Assembly: GCF_002294985.1 (NCBI RefSeq)
Contig: NZ_NSGE01000003.1
Span: 248,001 to 312,000, forward strand
DNA: 64,000 nt
Direction of reading: 5' to 3'
Origin: Mesorhizobium sp. WSM3862
GTDB lineage: Bacteria; Pseudomonadota; Alphaproteobacteria; Rhizobiales; Rhizobiaceae
Part shown: piece after piece, positions 32,411-41,431 of the stretch
Position numbering within the stretch: position 1 is the first letter of the stretch
How the letters are laid out: each line of letters opens with the position of its first letter
Position numbers and translations under genes: made by a program
Notes under the pieces: generated by a model
What the model was told of the DNA's origin: nothing
Database searches by the model: none
Seen by the model: the letters and a program-made list of their open reading frames with translations, nothing else

Positions 32411-33969
32411 GGGATCGCCGAAATCGATTCTCGTCTCGCCATCTCCACGACAGGATCGAGCGAAGCGAAGAGGAAGGCATCAAGGCGCACGCCGTTGTTT
32501 GCGTTGAGCATGCGAAGGGCGGATTGCGCTTCATGCGCGGGCGCAATGAGGAAGTCACGAACAGTTTGATGATCAGGCTCCATTCTGATCAAAATCGTCA
32601 CATCTGGCCCAACGAGACCGCGGTTCCAAAATATCCAGCGTGGATAACCGGTGACGATAATCCGATAGCGCGCGATCCATATCGCGATGGAGAATTCCTC
32701 ATTGACGCGCAAAAGCTTTGTTTTGGGATCGTACAGTGCCGAACCACCGACCTTGTCAATGTTCGACATCAATTCCTCGACGACTTGTTGCCGGATCTGT
32801 TTGAGCCGGTTGCTGACATCGAGTTTCCGATAGTTCGCCGAGGCGTCGTATCCGATCAACTGGTAGGCGGCCTTCATGCTTCCAAATCGGTGCGCGTAAA
32901 TGGAGGCTGAATGACAGAAGGGGGCGGCGTCGATGATTGGGCTCGACAGCCTCCCCCGCTCTTTCAGCAGCTTGGTCAGATCGGCAAGCAGCTCCTCATC
33001 GGGCTTAAGGTAAGCGCGCGCGCGCCTGATAGCTTGCGCACGATCGAAAAGCGCCCGGGTCACGAGCGGCTCGATGACATTGTCGGCGCGAACAAATGCG
33101 CTTGGCGGATTTCTTACCCGGTCGTGTAGAAGCCTATGGGATATTCGATTCCAGACATTGTTACCGATATACTTCTCGCTCGTCAGTATCGTGCCCACGC
33201 ATGCTTTGGTCCATGGTCGGCCGCGTTCAGTAACCAGGCCGCGAGCGTTTAATGCAGTCGCAATTTCGGCTTCCGTTTTTCCCTTCACGAATTGATTGAA
33301 CATCCATCTTACGGTGGAGACCTCCTCTTTCGGCCCCGGCACTAGAATGACGCGATCGCTTGCCAGCCCTTTTCGCTCGTTGCGATGAAGCATTGCCTTG
33401 GGATTTCCGGAGCCGTCAACAAGAAGGCGCCTGAAGCCATAGCCGGCGGGGCCACCGCCGCTGAAACCCAGTTTGACGATGCGGCTTTGACCGGCGAAGA
33501 CCCTGTTCGACAGCATGCGGCTGTACTCCGCGGCCATGCTGCGTTTGATCGCCTTCAGAACGTCGGACCCGATGCTCCCATCGTTGACGAATAGCTCGGC
33601 GCAGAACTCGATCCGCACTCCGGCTATCTGGCACCGGTATTCATAGGTGGCGCTTTCATCGGTATTCTGGAAGCGCCCCCAACGGCTCACGTCGTAGACA
33701 ACGACGGTCTCGAAGTCGGCTCGCCGGCTTTCGACATCTTCCAACAGCTGCTGCAAGCCTGGGCGCCCCACGAGGCTGAGGCCACTTCGCCCGGGATCCT
33801 CATAGGTCGCGACAATGTCGTAACCCATGACCTTCGCATAATTGCGGATCGCATCTCTCTGGTTGTCGATCGAGTAGATCTGCCTGTCTGTGGACATGCG
33901 CAGATACTGGGCCGCACGGATCCTTGGCCTCCCTGGAGGAACGCTGCGGACCGCTGCAGACTTGTCCAT
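32407..33969 (-). CDS. Large serine recombinase
   Basis: This 520-residue protein is taken from ATG 33969 (MDKSAAVRSV). The resolvase domain has AQYLRMSTDRQIYSIDNQRDAI with catalytic Ser26, then DPGRSGLSLVGRPGLQQLL and VYDVSRWGRF. A recombinase domain follows (NPKAMLHRNERKGLASDRV, FVKGKTEAEIATALNARG, ILTSEKYIGNNVWNR). The C-terminal half is family-specific and lacks an obvious zinc ribbon. It is likely responsible for integration of a small element that entered the prophage. Confidence 0.9.
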   Translation of the reverse strand: MDKSAAVRSVPPGRPRIRAAQYLRMSTDRQIYSIDNQRDAIRNYAKVMGYDIVATYEDPGRSGLSLVGRPGLQQLLEDVESRRADFETVVVYDVSRWGRFQNTDESATYEYRCQIAGVRIEFCAELFVNDGSIGSDVLKAIKRSMAAEYSRMLSNRVFAGQSRIVKLGFSGGGPAGYGFRRLLVDGSGNPKAMLHRNERKGLASDRVILVPGPKEEVSTVRWMFNQFVKGKTEAEIATALNARGLVTERGRPWTKACVGTILTSEKYIGNNVWNRISHRLLHDRVRNPPSAFVRADNVIEPLVTRALFDRAQAIRRARAYLKPDEELLADLTKLLKERGRLSSPIIDAAPFCHSASIYAHRFGSMKAAYQLIGYDASANYRKLDVSNRLKQIRQQVVEELMSNIDKVGGSALYDPKTKLLRVNEEFSIAIWIARYRIIVTGYPRWIFWNRGLVGPDVTILIRMEPDHQTVRDFLIAPAHEAQSALRMLNANNGVRLDAFLFASLDPVVEMARRESISAIP

Positions 33970-34086
33970 CGCTTCGCGCCGTCGTACCGATTTCCTAGCC
34001 CAGTGACTTCGCCACATAAGGGCAGTGGGCCAGGGTGGAACCCTGGAAATAGACCCGCTGGCGTGGCTGACAAGGTAGAGAATGGC

Positions 34087-34392
34087 ATGCGCCGATACGT
34101 TGGGGTGATCCACAAGGACAATGACAGCGACTTCGGGCTATCTTTTCCCGATTTCCCGGGCGTCGTCACCGCCGGCAGGACAATTGCCGGAGTGCGTCGG
34201 CTCGCCGAGGAGGCGCTCGCCTTTCACATCGAGGGGCTCATAGAAGATGGCGTGTCGATTCCGGAGCCGACGCCGCTCGAACAGGTAGCAGCGAAAACCG
34301 ACGTACTCGCCACTTTCTCGGTGCCTCTGAAGCCTGCGACACGGTCAGCAGGTCGGCCGAGAAGAAGGTCGCATGTCTCTCGGCATCGCTGA
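34087..34392 (+). pseudogene. HicB-like antitoxin, truncated at its C-terminus
   Basis: The product has 101 residues, from ATG 34087. MRRYVGVIHKDNDSDFGLSFPDFPGVVTAG...EALAFHIEGLIEDGVSIPEPTPLE is the HicB RNase H-like domain. After KPATRS the sequence turns into GRPRRRSHVSRHR, so the C-terminal ribbon-helix-helix DNA-binding part is lost, probably by frameshift. No hicA toxin gene is found next to it. Confidence 0.75.
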
Positions 34393-34560
34393 GCCCGTCC
34401 CGTCGCACTGCACGCAACGCACGCTCACGCCGGGACATCTGTGTTGATGCGTTCCTGCCGGGCAGCAATGGCCGTTCGAGCTGCGCCATCTCGGACATTC
34501 GAACATCGTGCCGGTGCCGCCGCACCCTTGGCACTCGCCTTCGGAAAACGCCAGTTCCAT
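34345..34560 (-). CDS. Putative small zinc-cluster protein (DnaJ-like CxxCxGxG)
   Basis: The product has 71 residues, from ATG 34560. The pattern CQGCGGTG near the start and CVQCDGTG near residue 52 flank a Cys/His-rich centre (GHCCPAGTHQHRCPG), resembling the zinc-binding repeats of DnaJ. It overlaps the tail of hicB on the opposite strand and has only a weak ribosome binding site. It could be a genuine small phage or accessory protein or a remnant of a larger one. Confidence 0.4.
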   Translation of the reverse strand: MELAFSEGECQGCGGTGTMFECPRWRSSNGHCCPAGTHQHRCPGVSVRCVQCDGTGSAMPRDMRPSSRPTC

Positions 34561-34820
34561 GTTACCCGACCCACCGGCGTTGCAACGCCGCAAACCCAAC
34601 GTCGGCTGGCCCCCGCTAGCCGTCTGCAAACATTACGATAGGGCAATTAAGGTTTTTCTAAAGCAGGGGTGGCTTACAGCCATTGTCTGCGCGCTGGGTT
34701 GACCGACACTGGCACGTCGCCCGACGCGAGGATGCAAATGTCACCGCAGCCTTGCCATTATCTTAGTGATTGCTAAATTCATCACGGCTAAACTTCCATT
34801 TCTCTGTCCGGGATCGTCGG
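34561..34820. other. Intergenic, nothing recognised
   Basis: AT-richer DNA between the zinc-cluster frame and a small membrane protein gene. I see no convincing gene, hairpin or promoter beyond a few A/T-rich stretches near 34770. Confidence 0.5.
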
Positions 34821-34967
34821 ATGAATTTCCTGAGTCATGTTTTCTCCGGCCTGTGGGCAGCCGGAGTGTTGGCGATGGTCTGGCAGGTATGGAAGCGCCC
34901 GTCGCCGCCGCTTTCCGAAACCGAGCAGGAACGCGATTTGCGGGAATGGCTGGAAGGGCAAATGTAG
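34821..34967 (+). CDS. Putative 48-residue single-pass membrane protein
   Basis: ATG 34821 opens a frame with one hydrophobic helix (FSGLWAAGVLAMVWQVW) and a charged cytoplasmic tail (PLSETEQERDLREWLEGQM). The only ribosome binding candidate is GGATCGTCGG. It precedes the glycine-zipper lipoprotein gene by 160 bases. The amphipathic tail makes it more credible than a random frame. Confidence 0.45.
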   Translation: MNFLSHVFSGLWAAGVLAMVWQVWKRPSPPLSETEQERDLREWLEGQM

Positions 34968-35129
34968 CTCCCGCATCTTTCCTGTTTGGAAAGCATTCTG
35001 TTCAACAGCCGGGAAACCATGACTCAGTTCGTGAGCGGGCTCCGCCGCCGTTCCGCCGCAATGCGAGCCCACTTCGGCCAGGTACGCCCCTGTTTTAGTT
35101 GGTCTTTGGGGCTTGAAGGAGTTCTGGAG

Positions 35130-35447
35130 ATGATGATCAAGAAGGTTTTCTTAGCGGTGCTGATGACCGCGGCACTGGCCGGATGCGAGACCCAAACGGA
35201 GGGCCAGCAGCGTGCCACCACCGGCGCGCTGATCGGCGGCGCCGGCGGCGCACTGGTCGGCCAGGCAATCGGCGGCAACACCAAGTCGACGGTGATTGGC
35301 GCGGCAAGCGGCGCGCTGCTCGGCGCCGTCGTCGGCAGCGCCACGACCCCGCAGCGCCGCGGCGAGCAGCTCTGCCGCTATCGGGATCGCTACGGCCAAA
35401 TCTACACCGCGCCTTGCGACGATCGGTATTACCGCGGCGATTATTGA
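35130..35447 (+). CDS. Glycine-zipper lipoprotein
   Basis: The product has 105 residues. ATG 35130 lies within a longer frame; the lipobox LAGC and signal segment FLAVLMTAALAGC follow. GALIGGAGGALVGQAIGG and GAASGALLGAVVGSA form two glycine-zipper helices (YMGG/2TM type). A short C-terminal domain ends ICRYRDRYGQIYTAPC-like with two Cys. Such lipoproteins sit in the outer membrane of rhizobia. It is probably a host gene carried as cargo. Confidence 0.8.
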   Translation: MMIKKVFLAVLMTAALAGCETQTEGQQRATTGALIGGAGGALVGQAIGGNTKSTVIGAASGALLGAVVGSATTPQRRGEQLCRYRDRYGQIYTAPCDDRYYRGDY

Positions 35448-35483
35448 TATCGCCCCATCGGCTGATCTTCTCATCTGGGGAGA

Positions 35484-37559
35484 TCAGCCGGCAGGGTCGG
35501 TCTCGGGTGGAGAAGTCTCCCTTTCAGGAAGGAGACTTACTCGAAAAGCGCAATGCAGACCTGACCGTTCGTAGTTCAAGGCAACGCCACCGGCGGTCTC
35601 ATACTCGAATAACCTTTGCAATAGCTCCGTGCCAAACCCGCGCTTGCCAAGCGAGGCGGGCGGGCCACCTCTCTCATGCCAATCCAGTTCAAGGATCCGG
35701 CTCATCTCACCTTCCACGACCTTCCATGAGATCGAGATCGATCCCGTCGAATTCGACAGTGCTCCATATTTGATGGCGTTGGTCGTGAGCTCATGAAGGG
35801 CCAGCGCGAGGGAGAGCGCTATATTCGCAGCCAGCCAAACCTCCTCGCCGCAGAGATCGAACCGGGCAAGCGGTGCGTGGGGCTCGATCGAGGCGGCAAT
35901 GAGGGTTTGGAGATCGGCGCCGCTCCAGTTCTCCCGAGTAAGGAGATCGTGTGCCTTGGCCAGTGAGATCAGCCGGCTGGAAAGTGCCGCTCCCGCCTGG
36001 GCAAGGCTGGAGGCGTTGCGGATGGTCTGCCCCGCTATCGCCTGAACCACAGCCAACGTGTTCTTGACCCGATGGTTCAGCTCCTTGACCAGCAGTTGAC
36101 GCTGCTCCTCGCCGCGCTTGCGTTCGGAGATATCAAGGCTGATCTGCACCGCGCCTACGACTGAGCCTTCCGCGCTGCGGATGGGCCGCGCGCTAGAAAG
36201 GAGGTAGCGTTGCTCCCCCGACGGCAGCTTGTAGGCGAATTCTTCGCTTTGGATTTCCTCGCCGCGCATCGCCCTGCTCAGCGGGCGATCCTCCCGGCTG
36301 ACCGGTTGGCCGTTCTTGTAGGCCAGCGTGTCGATCACGAGTTCAGGCCTGCCGAATGTTTTCCGAGACTCCGTCGGCAGCCCCATCAATTCGGCAGCAA
36401 ACCGATTGCGTATCACCTGGCGGGCCTCCGGGTCATAGGTGAACCAAACGGCCGCGGGCACCGTTTCCAGAACCGTTTCCAACTCGCGCGTGCGTTCCGC
36501 GATTGCATGGCCGGCTTTGATCATAGCCTGGGCAATCGTGTCGAACTCGGTGACAGACGTCGACATAGGTTCGACCTGGCTTCCAGAGCCGAGCGCATCG
36601 GCGCGCGCGGCAAGGTCGACCGTGGCCTTGGTGAACCTTGTGCCGACCACGTAGCCCAGAGCCAGCGAAACAAGCAGCGCCGTGAAACCTGTTGCGCCAA
36701 TCTGCGCGAGCGACCACCAGAGAGGCGCCTGAACATCCGAGAGCGGAACATTGGCGGTGTAGAACCAGTCGGAATAGGGTGACCGGTAGTACCCGGCCAG
36801 CAGCGTGGTGCCTTCGAAATTGCGAGACCGGAACGTACCGGAGCGGCCGACGACCTTTGCTAGATATTCCGGCAAACCGGGCCTGCCGGTCCACTGATCG
36901 TGCAACTTTGATCTCGCAACATAATTGCCCTCACGATCACCGACACCGACCGTCCATCCTTGCGGTACAGCTGGCAGCAGGACGAGGCGAATACGCTCAG
37001 TCGGGACCGACATCGAAAGCAGCAACGGCTGGCCTTTCGAGCCCGACACTTGTCTGGTGACTGCGATCCGGTATGCGTTCGATCCCGGCGCGGCGAACAC
37101 GTTGCTGACCAGCACGCCAGCAAGATCCAGGTGTTCGCGCTCATCGGGCGTCAGCGGTTCGGCCGAAGGCTCGGAGCCCTTCGCGGATTGGGTGCTCACC
37201 AACGCGCGCCCGCCCAAATCACGCAGCGTGATTACCTGATCCGTACCCTGGACGAGGCGGCTCGCCTCGGTGCCAAAAGCCTGCAGATCACCATCGGCGA
37301 GAGCAGGCGACTTGGAAAGCCCTTCCAGAAGGGTCTTAATGTTTGCGAGCTCGCCATCAACGACGAGCGATATCTGACGAGCAGTCCAAAGCGCCTCCTG
37401 CTCGATCCGGTGCCGCTCATGCAGGGCGTAGGCGACGAACAGGTAGGCAGCAAACAGCCAGACCGGCAACACGGCGGCCGCGATTAGTCCAAGCAGATGG
37501 GCTCGTGCCGATCGACGAGGCAAACTCGCGTCCCCTGTCTGTCCCAACGTTGCAACCAT
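35484..37559 (-). CDS. HWE-family sensor histidine kinase
   Basis: The 691-residue product is taken from ATG 37559 (MVATLGQTGD); TTG 37613 is the alternative. There are two transmembrane helices (about residues 22-42 and 282-305) around a dCache-like periplasmic sensor, a HAMP-like linker, a PAS domain, and an HWE kinase core with His496 in KELNHRVKNTLAVVQ, LHELTTNAIKYGAL and the family mark WHERGGP. No response regulator is adjacent, so it is an orphan. The ligand is unknown. Confidence 0.88.
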   Translation of the reverse strand: MVATLGQTGDASLPRRSARAHLLGLIAAAVLPVWLFAAYLFVAYALHERHRIEQEALWTARQISLVVDGELANIKTLLEGLSKSPALADGDLQAFGTEASRLVQGTDQVITLRDLGGRALVSTQSAKGSEPSAEPLTPDEREHLDLAGVLVSNVFAAPGSNAYRIAVTRQVSGSKGQPLLLSMSVPTERIRLVLLPAVPQGWTVGVGDREGNYVARSKLHDQWTGRPGLPEYLAKVVGRSGTFRSRNFEGTTLLAGYYRSPYSDWFYTANVPLSDVQAPLWWSLAQIGATGFTALLVSLALGYVVGTRFTKATVDLAARADALGSGSQVEPMSTSVTEFDTIAQAMIKAGHAIAERTRELETVLETVPAAVWFTYDPEARQVIRNRFAAELMGLPTESRKTFGRPELVIDTLAYKNGQPVSREDRPLSRAMRGEEIQSEEFAYKLPSGEQRYLLSSARPIRSAEGSVVGAVQISLDISERKRGEEQRQLLVKELNHRVKNTLAVVQAIAGQTIRNASSLAQAGAALSSRLISLAKAHDLLTRENWSGADLQTLIAASIEPHAPLARFDLCGEEVWLAANIALSLALALHELTTNAIKYGALSNSTGSISISWKVVEGEMSRILELDWHERGGPPASLGKRGFGTELLQRLFEYETAGGVALNYERSGLHCAFRVSLLPERETSPPETDPAG

Positions 37560-37734
37560 ACCCCCAAGCTGACGAACGACAAGTGTGAAGTAGCTCCCGC
37601 TCCGATATCGCAACTAGGCGCTGGCACCTCATCGTCAGCCCGCGATGCACGGAGACGCTGCGTTCGCTTGCGTCATTCTTTTGTACTCTTTGCGATGTAG
37701 CACCATTTTGCGGCGGGCTAAGGAGGAGGTCGAG

Positions 37735-38352
37735 ATGACGACGACCCTTGCCGGCGCGCTGAAGGACCGTGGCAAGCGCGCGGTGAAACGGCTGATCGGG
37801 TACGATTCCCGCAACTGGCTGCGCATTCGCCAGATCGAGGCTTTCACGGCCTTCCTCGAAGCGGCCAATCGCAAATCCCGCGACGTCATCGAAATCTCAC
37901 CCGGCTGGAACCGCTACTGGCGGGCGATGTGCCCGAACTACCGCTCGGTCGATTTCCCCGAGTTCGACATCTGCCGCGACCGCACCGACGAGCAATTTTC
38001 GATTGTCATTGCCGACCAGGTGCTCGAGCACGTGCAGCGGCCGCTCGCGGCCGCCGCCAACATCCATGCAATGACCAAACAAGGCGGCTGGGCAATGGTC
38101 GCGACGCCTTTCCTGTTCCGGGTGCATGCCCGGCCGCACGATTACAACCGCTGGACGCCGGCGGGATTGAAGCAGGTCATGATCGAGGGCGGCTTCGCAG
38201 AAAATGACGTGCAGGTCTTCGGCTGGGGCAACAAGGCCTGCGCGAGGGCGCATATCGGCGGGCCCGTGCGGGCCTACGGCCTGTGGCGGGATCTCAGCAA
38301 CGACGAGGAGTACCCGGTGATGGTGTGGGCATTCGCGAAGAAGCGCTGTTAG
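37735..38352 (+). CDS. SAM-dependent methyltransferase
   Basis: The product has 205 residues. ATG 37735 has AGGAGGAGGT upstream. Class I methyltransferase features are seen: DVIEISPGW (motif I, somewhat degenerate), VDFPEFDIC, IVIADQVLEHVQRPLAAAANIHAMTKQGGWAMVATPF and a C-terminal beta part. It is similar to small rhizobial methyltransferases near polysaccharide genes. Substrate is not predictable. It is divergent from the kinase gene, with a shared 175-base promoter region. Confidence 0.8.
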   Translation: MTTTLAGALKDRGKRAVKRLIGYDSRNWLRIRQIEAFTAFLEAANRKSRDVIEISPGWNRYWRAMCPNYRSVDFPEFDICRDRTDEQFSIVIADQVLEHVQRPLAAAANIHAMTKQGGWAMVATPFLFRVHARPHDYNRWTPAGLKQVMIEGGFAENDVQVFGWGNKACARAHIGGPVRAYGLWRDLSNDEEYPVMVWAFAKKRC

Positions 38353-38626
38353 CCTCGGTCCGGGGAAGCCGATTTTGGGCCGGTGCCGGTCAGGCAGCTT
38401 GAAATGCCGACGATAGAAGCGGGAATGGTGAACTGTGCGTCCCACTTTCCACAGTTGCACGACATCGAACGACCGTTTGACGTCGCCAAAGAGTCCTTCC
38501 GTCACAGCAGAAATGCCATCTCGAATCCTTGCCACGTCTAGGTTTGACCTTACGGAAGCCGAGAGCTACAGATAGATTTATATTAGTGGATCATATATTA
38601 GGGACAATGGACGCGAGGGACCGCTA
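38353..38626. other. Intergenic, promoter region of the SARP-like gene
   Basis: There are 274 bases with no gene. The AT-rich part around 38570-38605 (TTATATTAG, CATATATTAG) is a plausible promoter for the downstream regulator. No operator is identified. Confidence 0.4.
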
Positions 38627-40318
38627 GTGTACTCGGATGGCCGTCCTTTCCTTAGATTGATTGGGCCATTCGCGATTGAGCGCGCGGATGGCGCGGACGT
38701 TACGCCGCATGGCAGACGGTCCAAAGCGCTCTTGGCCATGCTTGCCCTGGCACCCAACGGTACGCGGAGCCGAAAATGGCTGCAAAGCAAGCTCTGGAGC
38801 ACTCGCGGCGAGGAGCAGGGTGCAGCAAGCTTGCGTCAGGAACTGTCCGAGGTTCGGAAGTCGCTCCGCAACGCCGGCCTTGATCTAATCTCGACCGATC
38901 GTGATGTGGTTCGACTCGACGTCGCTTCGATCGGCATCGATTTGAAGGATCCGCCCGAAGGCTCTGCCACGCGTGATCTGCTTGAGGGCCTCGATATTCG
39001 CGACCCAGAGTTCGAGGATTGGCTTCGTGAGCAAAGAAGCCAATGGCCCCGACCTCGCACAGTGCCAGCAAACACCTGTCCTGTTGGCGCGGCAGATCCA
39101 TTGTCCGGACAGCAAATCGCCTCACCTCTGAATTCGTCGCGGCTATGCTTGGGCCTAGTTCGCGATGCCAGGTGGACGGAGGGCTCCGCTAACAGGGCCG
39201 TCGGTGACCTTGTCCTGGATCTTGTGGTTCGATCGATCCTGAATTTCGAAGTGGTCGACGTCGTGGATTTTCAAGCGCAGGGACCGCTGACCCAAGCGCC
39301 TGGCACTGCGTTACCGGACTGGCTGTTGCAAACCAGGGCAACGGTGGTGGGCAACAGAGTGGGCCTGACATTTGGATTGATTGCGCCCGGTGACAGCCGG
39401 CTCTTGTGGTCGCATACGGATTTTCTCGAGCTTGCCGAGCTGACTGGCCCGGCGAGCCAGAAGCTGATGTCGCTGGTCAATCAGATCGTGTTTTCGATCC
39501 TCGAATTCGTTCTCAATCCTAAGTCCATTCGCGACGAGCCCCGACACCGGGCGTCTCGGCTTGCATTGACAGCGCTGCGACAGGTGTTCCGCATGCGCGA
39601 TACGGACCTGGATTCGGCGGAGCGCATGCTCGCCGAAGCATATGAGCTCGACCCGCGTAGCACATATCTGGGGTGGCAGCTGTTTGTGTTTGTCACCCGC
39701 TTCGGCGAAAGACGGGTCGGCCGTTCGGGCACCTTTCACGATCAGGTTCGGGATTGCGCCAGTCGCGCCGTCGAAGCGGCCCCCTTCAATCCTATCACGC
39801 TGGCGTTGGCCGCTCATGCCCATTCGTTCGTCTTTCGTGAATACGCACAGGCACTGGAACTCGCCGATCGAGCGATAGCCGCTAACCCGCTGCAAGCCAT
39901 TTGCTGGGACATGCGGGCCCTGACGCTCGGCTATCTCGGCGAGGTGAAGCGTGGATATGAGGATGCGATGCGCGCACGTGCACTGGGCGGGCCTCCTCTT
40001 TATCGTTACTGCATCGATACCACGTGCTGCATCTTGGCAACTCTGAACGGGCGCTTCGAGGAGGGGATACGTCACGGCGAGCGTGTCCTTGCGCAGCAAC
40101 CTACATACCTACCCGCTTTGAGATACTCGGCTGCCTGCCACGGGCATCTGGGGCAGACTCTGGAAGCAGTTAGAACTGTCGAACGCCTGCGCGCCTCGGA
40201 GCCGGATTTCTCGCTCGAGCTGCTTTCGGACGAGAATTATCCAATTGCAGGCGTACTCGGAGTTTCGGTTATCCAGAGCGGGCTGTCGCGGATAACGCTG
40301 CCAAGGTACGCGCCCTAG
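38627..40318 (+). CDS. SARP-type winged-helix regulator with TPR-like C-terminus
   Basis: This 563-residue protein starts with GTG 38627 (GAGGGA six bases upstream). Residues 8-100 form an OmpR-like winged helix of the SARP/CadC-like kind (RLIGPFAIERADG...RRSKALLAMLALAPNGTRSRKWLQSKLW...SLRQELSEVRKSLRNAG). A long alpha-helical second half from about residue 320 consists of TPR-like repeats (AYELDPRSTYLGWQLF, ADRAIAANPLQAICWDMRALTLGYLG). There is no transmembrane helix. It probably controls the adjacent PAP2-subtilase genes. Confidence 0.85.
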   Translation: MYSDGRPFLRLIGPFAIERADGADVTPHGRRSKALLAMLALAPNGTRSRKWLQSKLWSTRGEEQGAASLRQELSEVRKSLRNAGLDLISTDRDVVRLDVASIGIDLKDPPEGSATRDLLEGLDIRDPEFEDWLREQRSQWPRPRTVPANTCPVGAADPLSGQQIASPLNSSRLCLGLVRDARWTEGSANRAVGDLVLDLVVRSILNFEVVDVVDFQAQGPLTQAPGTALPDWLLQTRATVVGNRVGLTFGLIAPGDSRLLWSHTDFLELAELTGPASQKLMSLVNQIVFSILEFVLNPKSIRDEPRHRASRLALTALRQVFRMRDTDLDSAERMLAEAYELDPRSTYLGWQLFVFVTRFGERRVGRSGTFHDQVRDCASRAVEAAPFNPITLALAAHAHSFVFREYAQALELADRAIAANPLQAICWDMRALTLGYLGEVKRGYEDAMRARALGGPPLYRYCIDTTCCILATLNGRFEEGIRHGERVLAQQPTYLPALRYSAACHGHLGQTLEAVRTVERLRASEPDFSLELLSDENYPIAGVLGVSVIQSGLSRITLPRYAP

Positions 40319-40399
40319 GGTTGCGCACCGCACTTACGTCGAGGCCCCGACCACCAAGTCGCGCGGATCGAATTTGCAAGCTTTAGTTGAGGGGTGGAC

Positions 40400-41422
40400 A
40401 TGATGGCGATAATTGATCTTAACAACAAGTTGTTTAACGCTCGCTTCCTGGTCAGAGGATCGGACATACGACAATATCCGTTGATATTGGGTGACGCAAA
40501 ACCTGAAAAAGCTCTTGAGGAATACATCAAAAATAGAGGCGGCGAAAAACTGCATCCTTTCGTGGCCATGATGGCCAAGAGCAGCGTTCTGTCGATTCAA
40601 GATGAGCAGATCGTGATAACGATTTCCGATGACCCTGTGGAGGGTGTCATGCGCCTTTCGCCAGCCTTCCGGGCGGGGCCGAGCGCAGGTCGAGGTCGAG
40701 GCAGGGGCAGAGGGCGCGGACGAGGACGGGGACGCGGCAGAGGGCAGACGGCTTTCGAAACTGGCGAGGAGGCTTTGCCGGCGTGGCACGACAAGCGTGC
40801 CCTGCACACGATCGGACTAAGCGTCGCCAACAAATATCTCGGCGCGATCTGGGAGGACATTCTTATCGATCCCCCGCCCGGACCTTCAGAGAGCCTCAGA
40901 GAGACAGAAGCGCTTCTCGATCTGCAGAACAGGAGGGAAGGTGACCCGGTGCGGCGCGAGGAGATCGTCCGCCAGGCATCGTTCGGGATTTTGGACTACA
41001 CGGCACCGCTCGGAATAGACACTCTCGCGGGCTTCGAGGGGACATGCGCATTGATTGTTGCGATCCTCGAACTCACAGAGGAGATCGGGCTCAACTACAA
41101 AGATCGATTCAATCGGCCGCGGCCCAACATCATTGAGCAGAGGCTGCGGCCGGCGCTTCCGGTTCCTTCGCACGCTTCCTACCCGTCCAACCATTCATTT
41201 CAGTCATTTGCGGTGGCGAACGTTCTGCAACGCATGTTGCCCGAGCACGCAGGCGTAACCGCGCTTTATGCGCGCGCCCGCCGGGTGGCCGAGAACAGGG
41301 AATGGGCAGGGCTGCACTACGCCAGCGACACCGATGCCGGCGAGGAACTGGCTGCGCGCATTTCTCCGTACTTGGTGGACGCGATGGATGAAACGATCCG
41401 ACGTGCTCAGAGCGAATGGTAG
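40400..41422 (+). CDS. PAP2/vanadium haloperoxidase-like enzyme with Gly-Arg tract
   Basis: The product has 340 residues. ATG 40400 has GAGGGG upstream. Residues 97-115 are nine consecutive Gly-Arg pairs. The C-terminal domain carries the acid phosphatase/haloperoxidase signature: KDRFNRPRP, then SHASYPSNHSFQSFA (PSxH-like) and RRVAENREWAGLHYASD (R-x5-H-x3-D). No signal peptide or membrane helix is present, so it is a soluble cytoplasmic enzyme. Phosphatase versus haloperoxidase activity cannot be decided from sequence alone. Confidence 0.85.
   Translation: MMAIIDLNNKLFNARFLVRGSDIRQYPLILGDAKPEKALEEYIKNRGGEKLHPFVAMMAKSSVLSIQDEQIVITISDDPVEGVMRLSPAFRAGPSAGRGRGRGRGRGRGRGRGRGQTAFETGEEALPAWHDKRALHTIGLSVANKYLGAIWEDILIDPPPGPSESLRETEALLDLQNRREGDPVRREEIVRQASFGILDYTAPLGIDTLAGFEGTCALIVAILELTEEIGLNYKDRFNRPRPNIIEQRLRPALPVPSHASYPSNHSFQSFAVANVLQRMLPEHAGVTALYARARRVAENREWAGLHYASDTDAGEELAARISPYLVDAMDETIRRAQSEW
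40688..40744 (+). repeat. Gly-Arg dipeptide tract with mixed codons
   Basis: Nine GR dipeptides are encoded by varied codons (GGT/GGC/GGG/GGA with CGA/AGG/AGA/CGC/CGG), so the repeat is conserved at protein rather than DNA level. RGG/GR tracts usually bind RNA or polyphosphate. Confidence 0.8.
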
Positions 41423-41431
41423 GAGGGTGCC

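Noticed and set aside
40100-40120. CCTACATACCTACC within the SARP-like gene
   Set aside because: Direct rather than inverted half-sites and inside a coding region; no promoter context.
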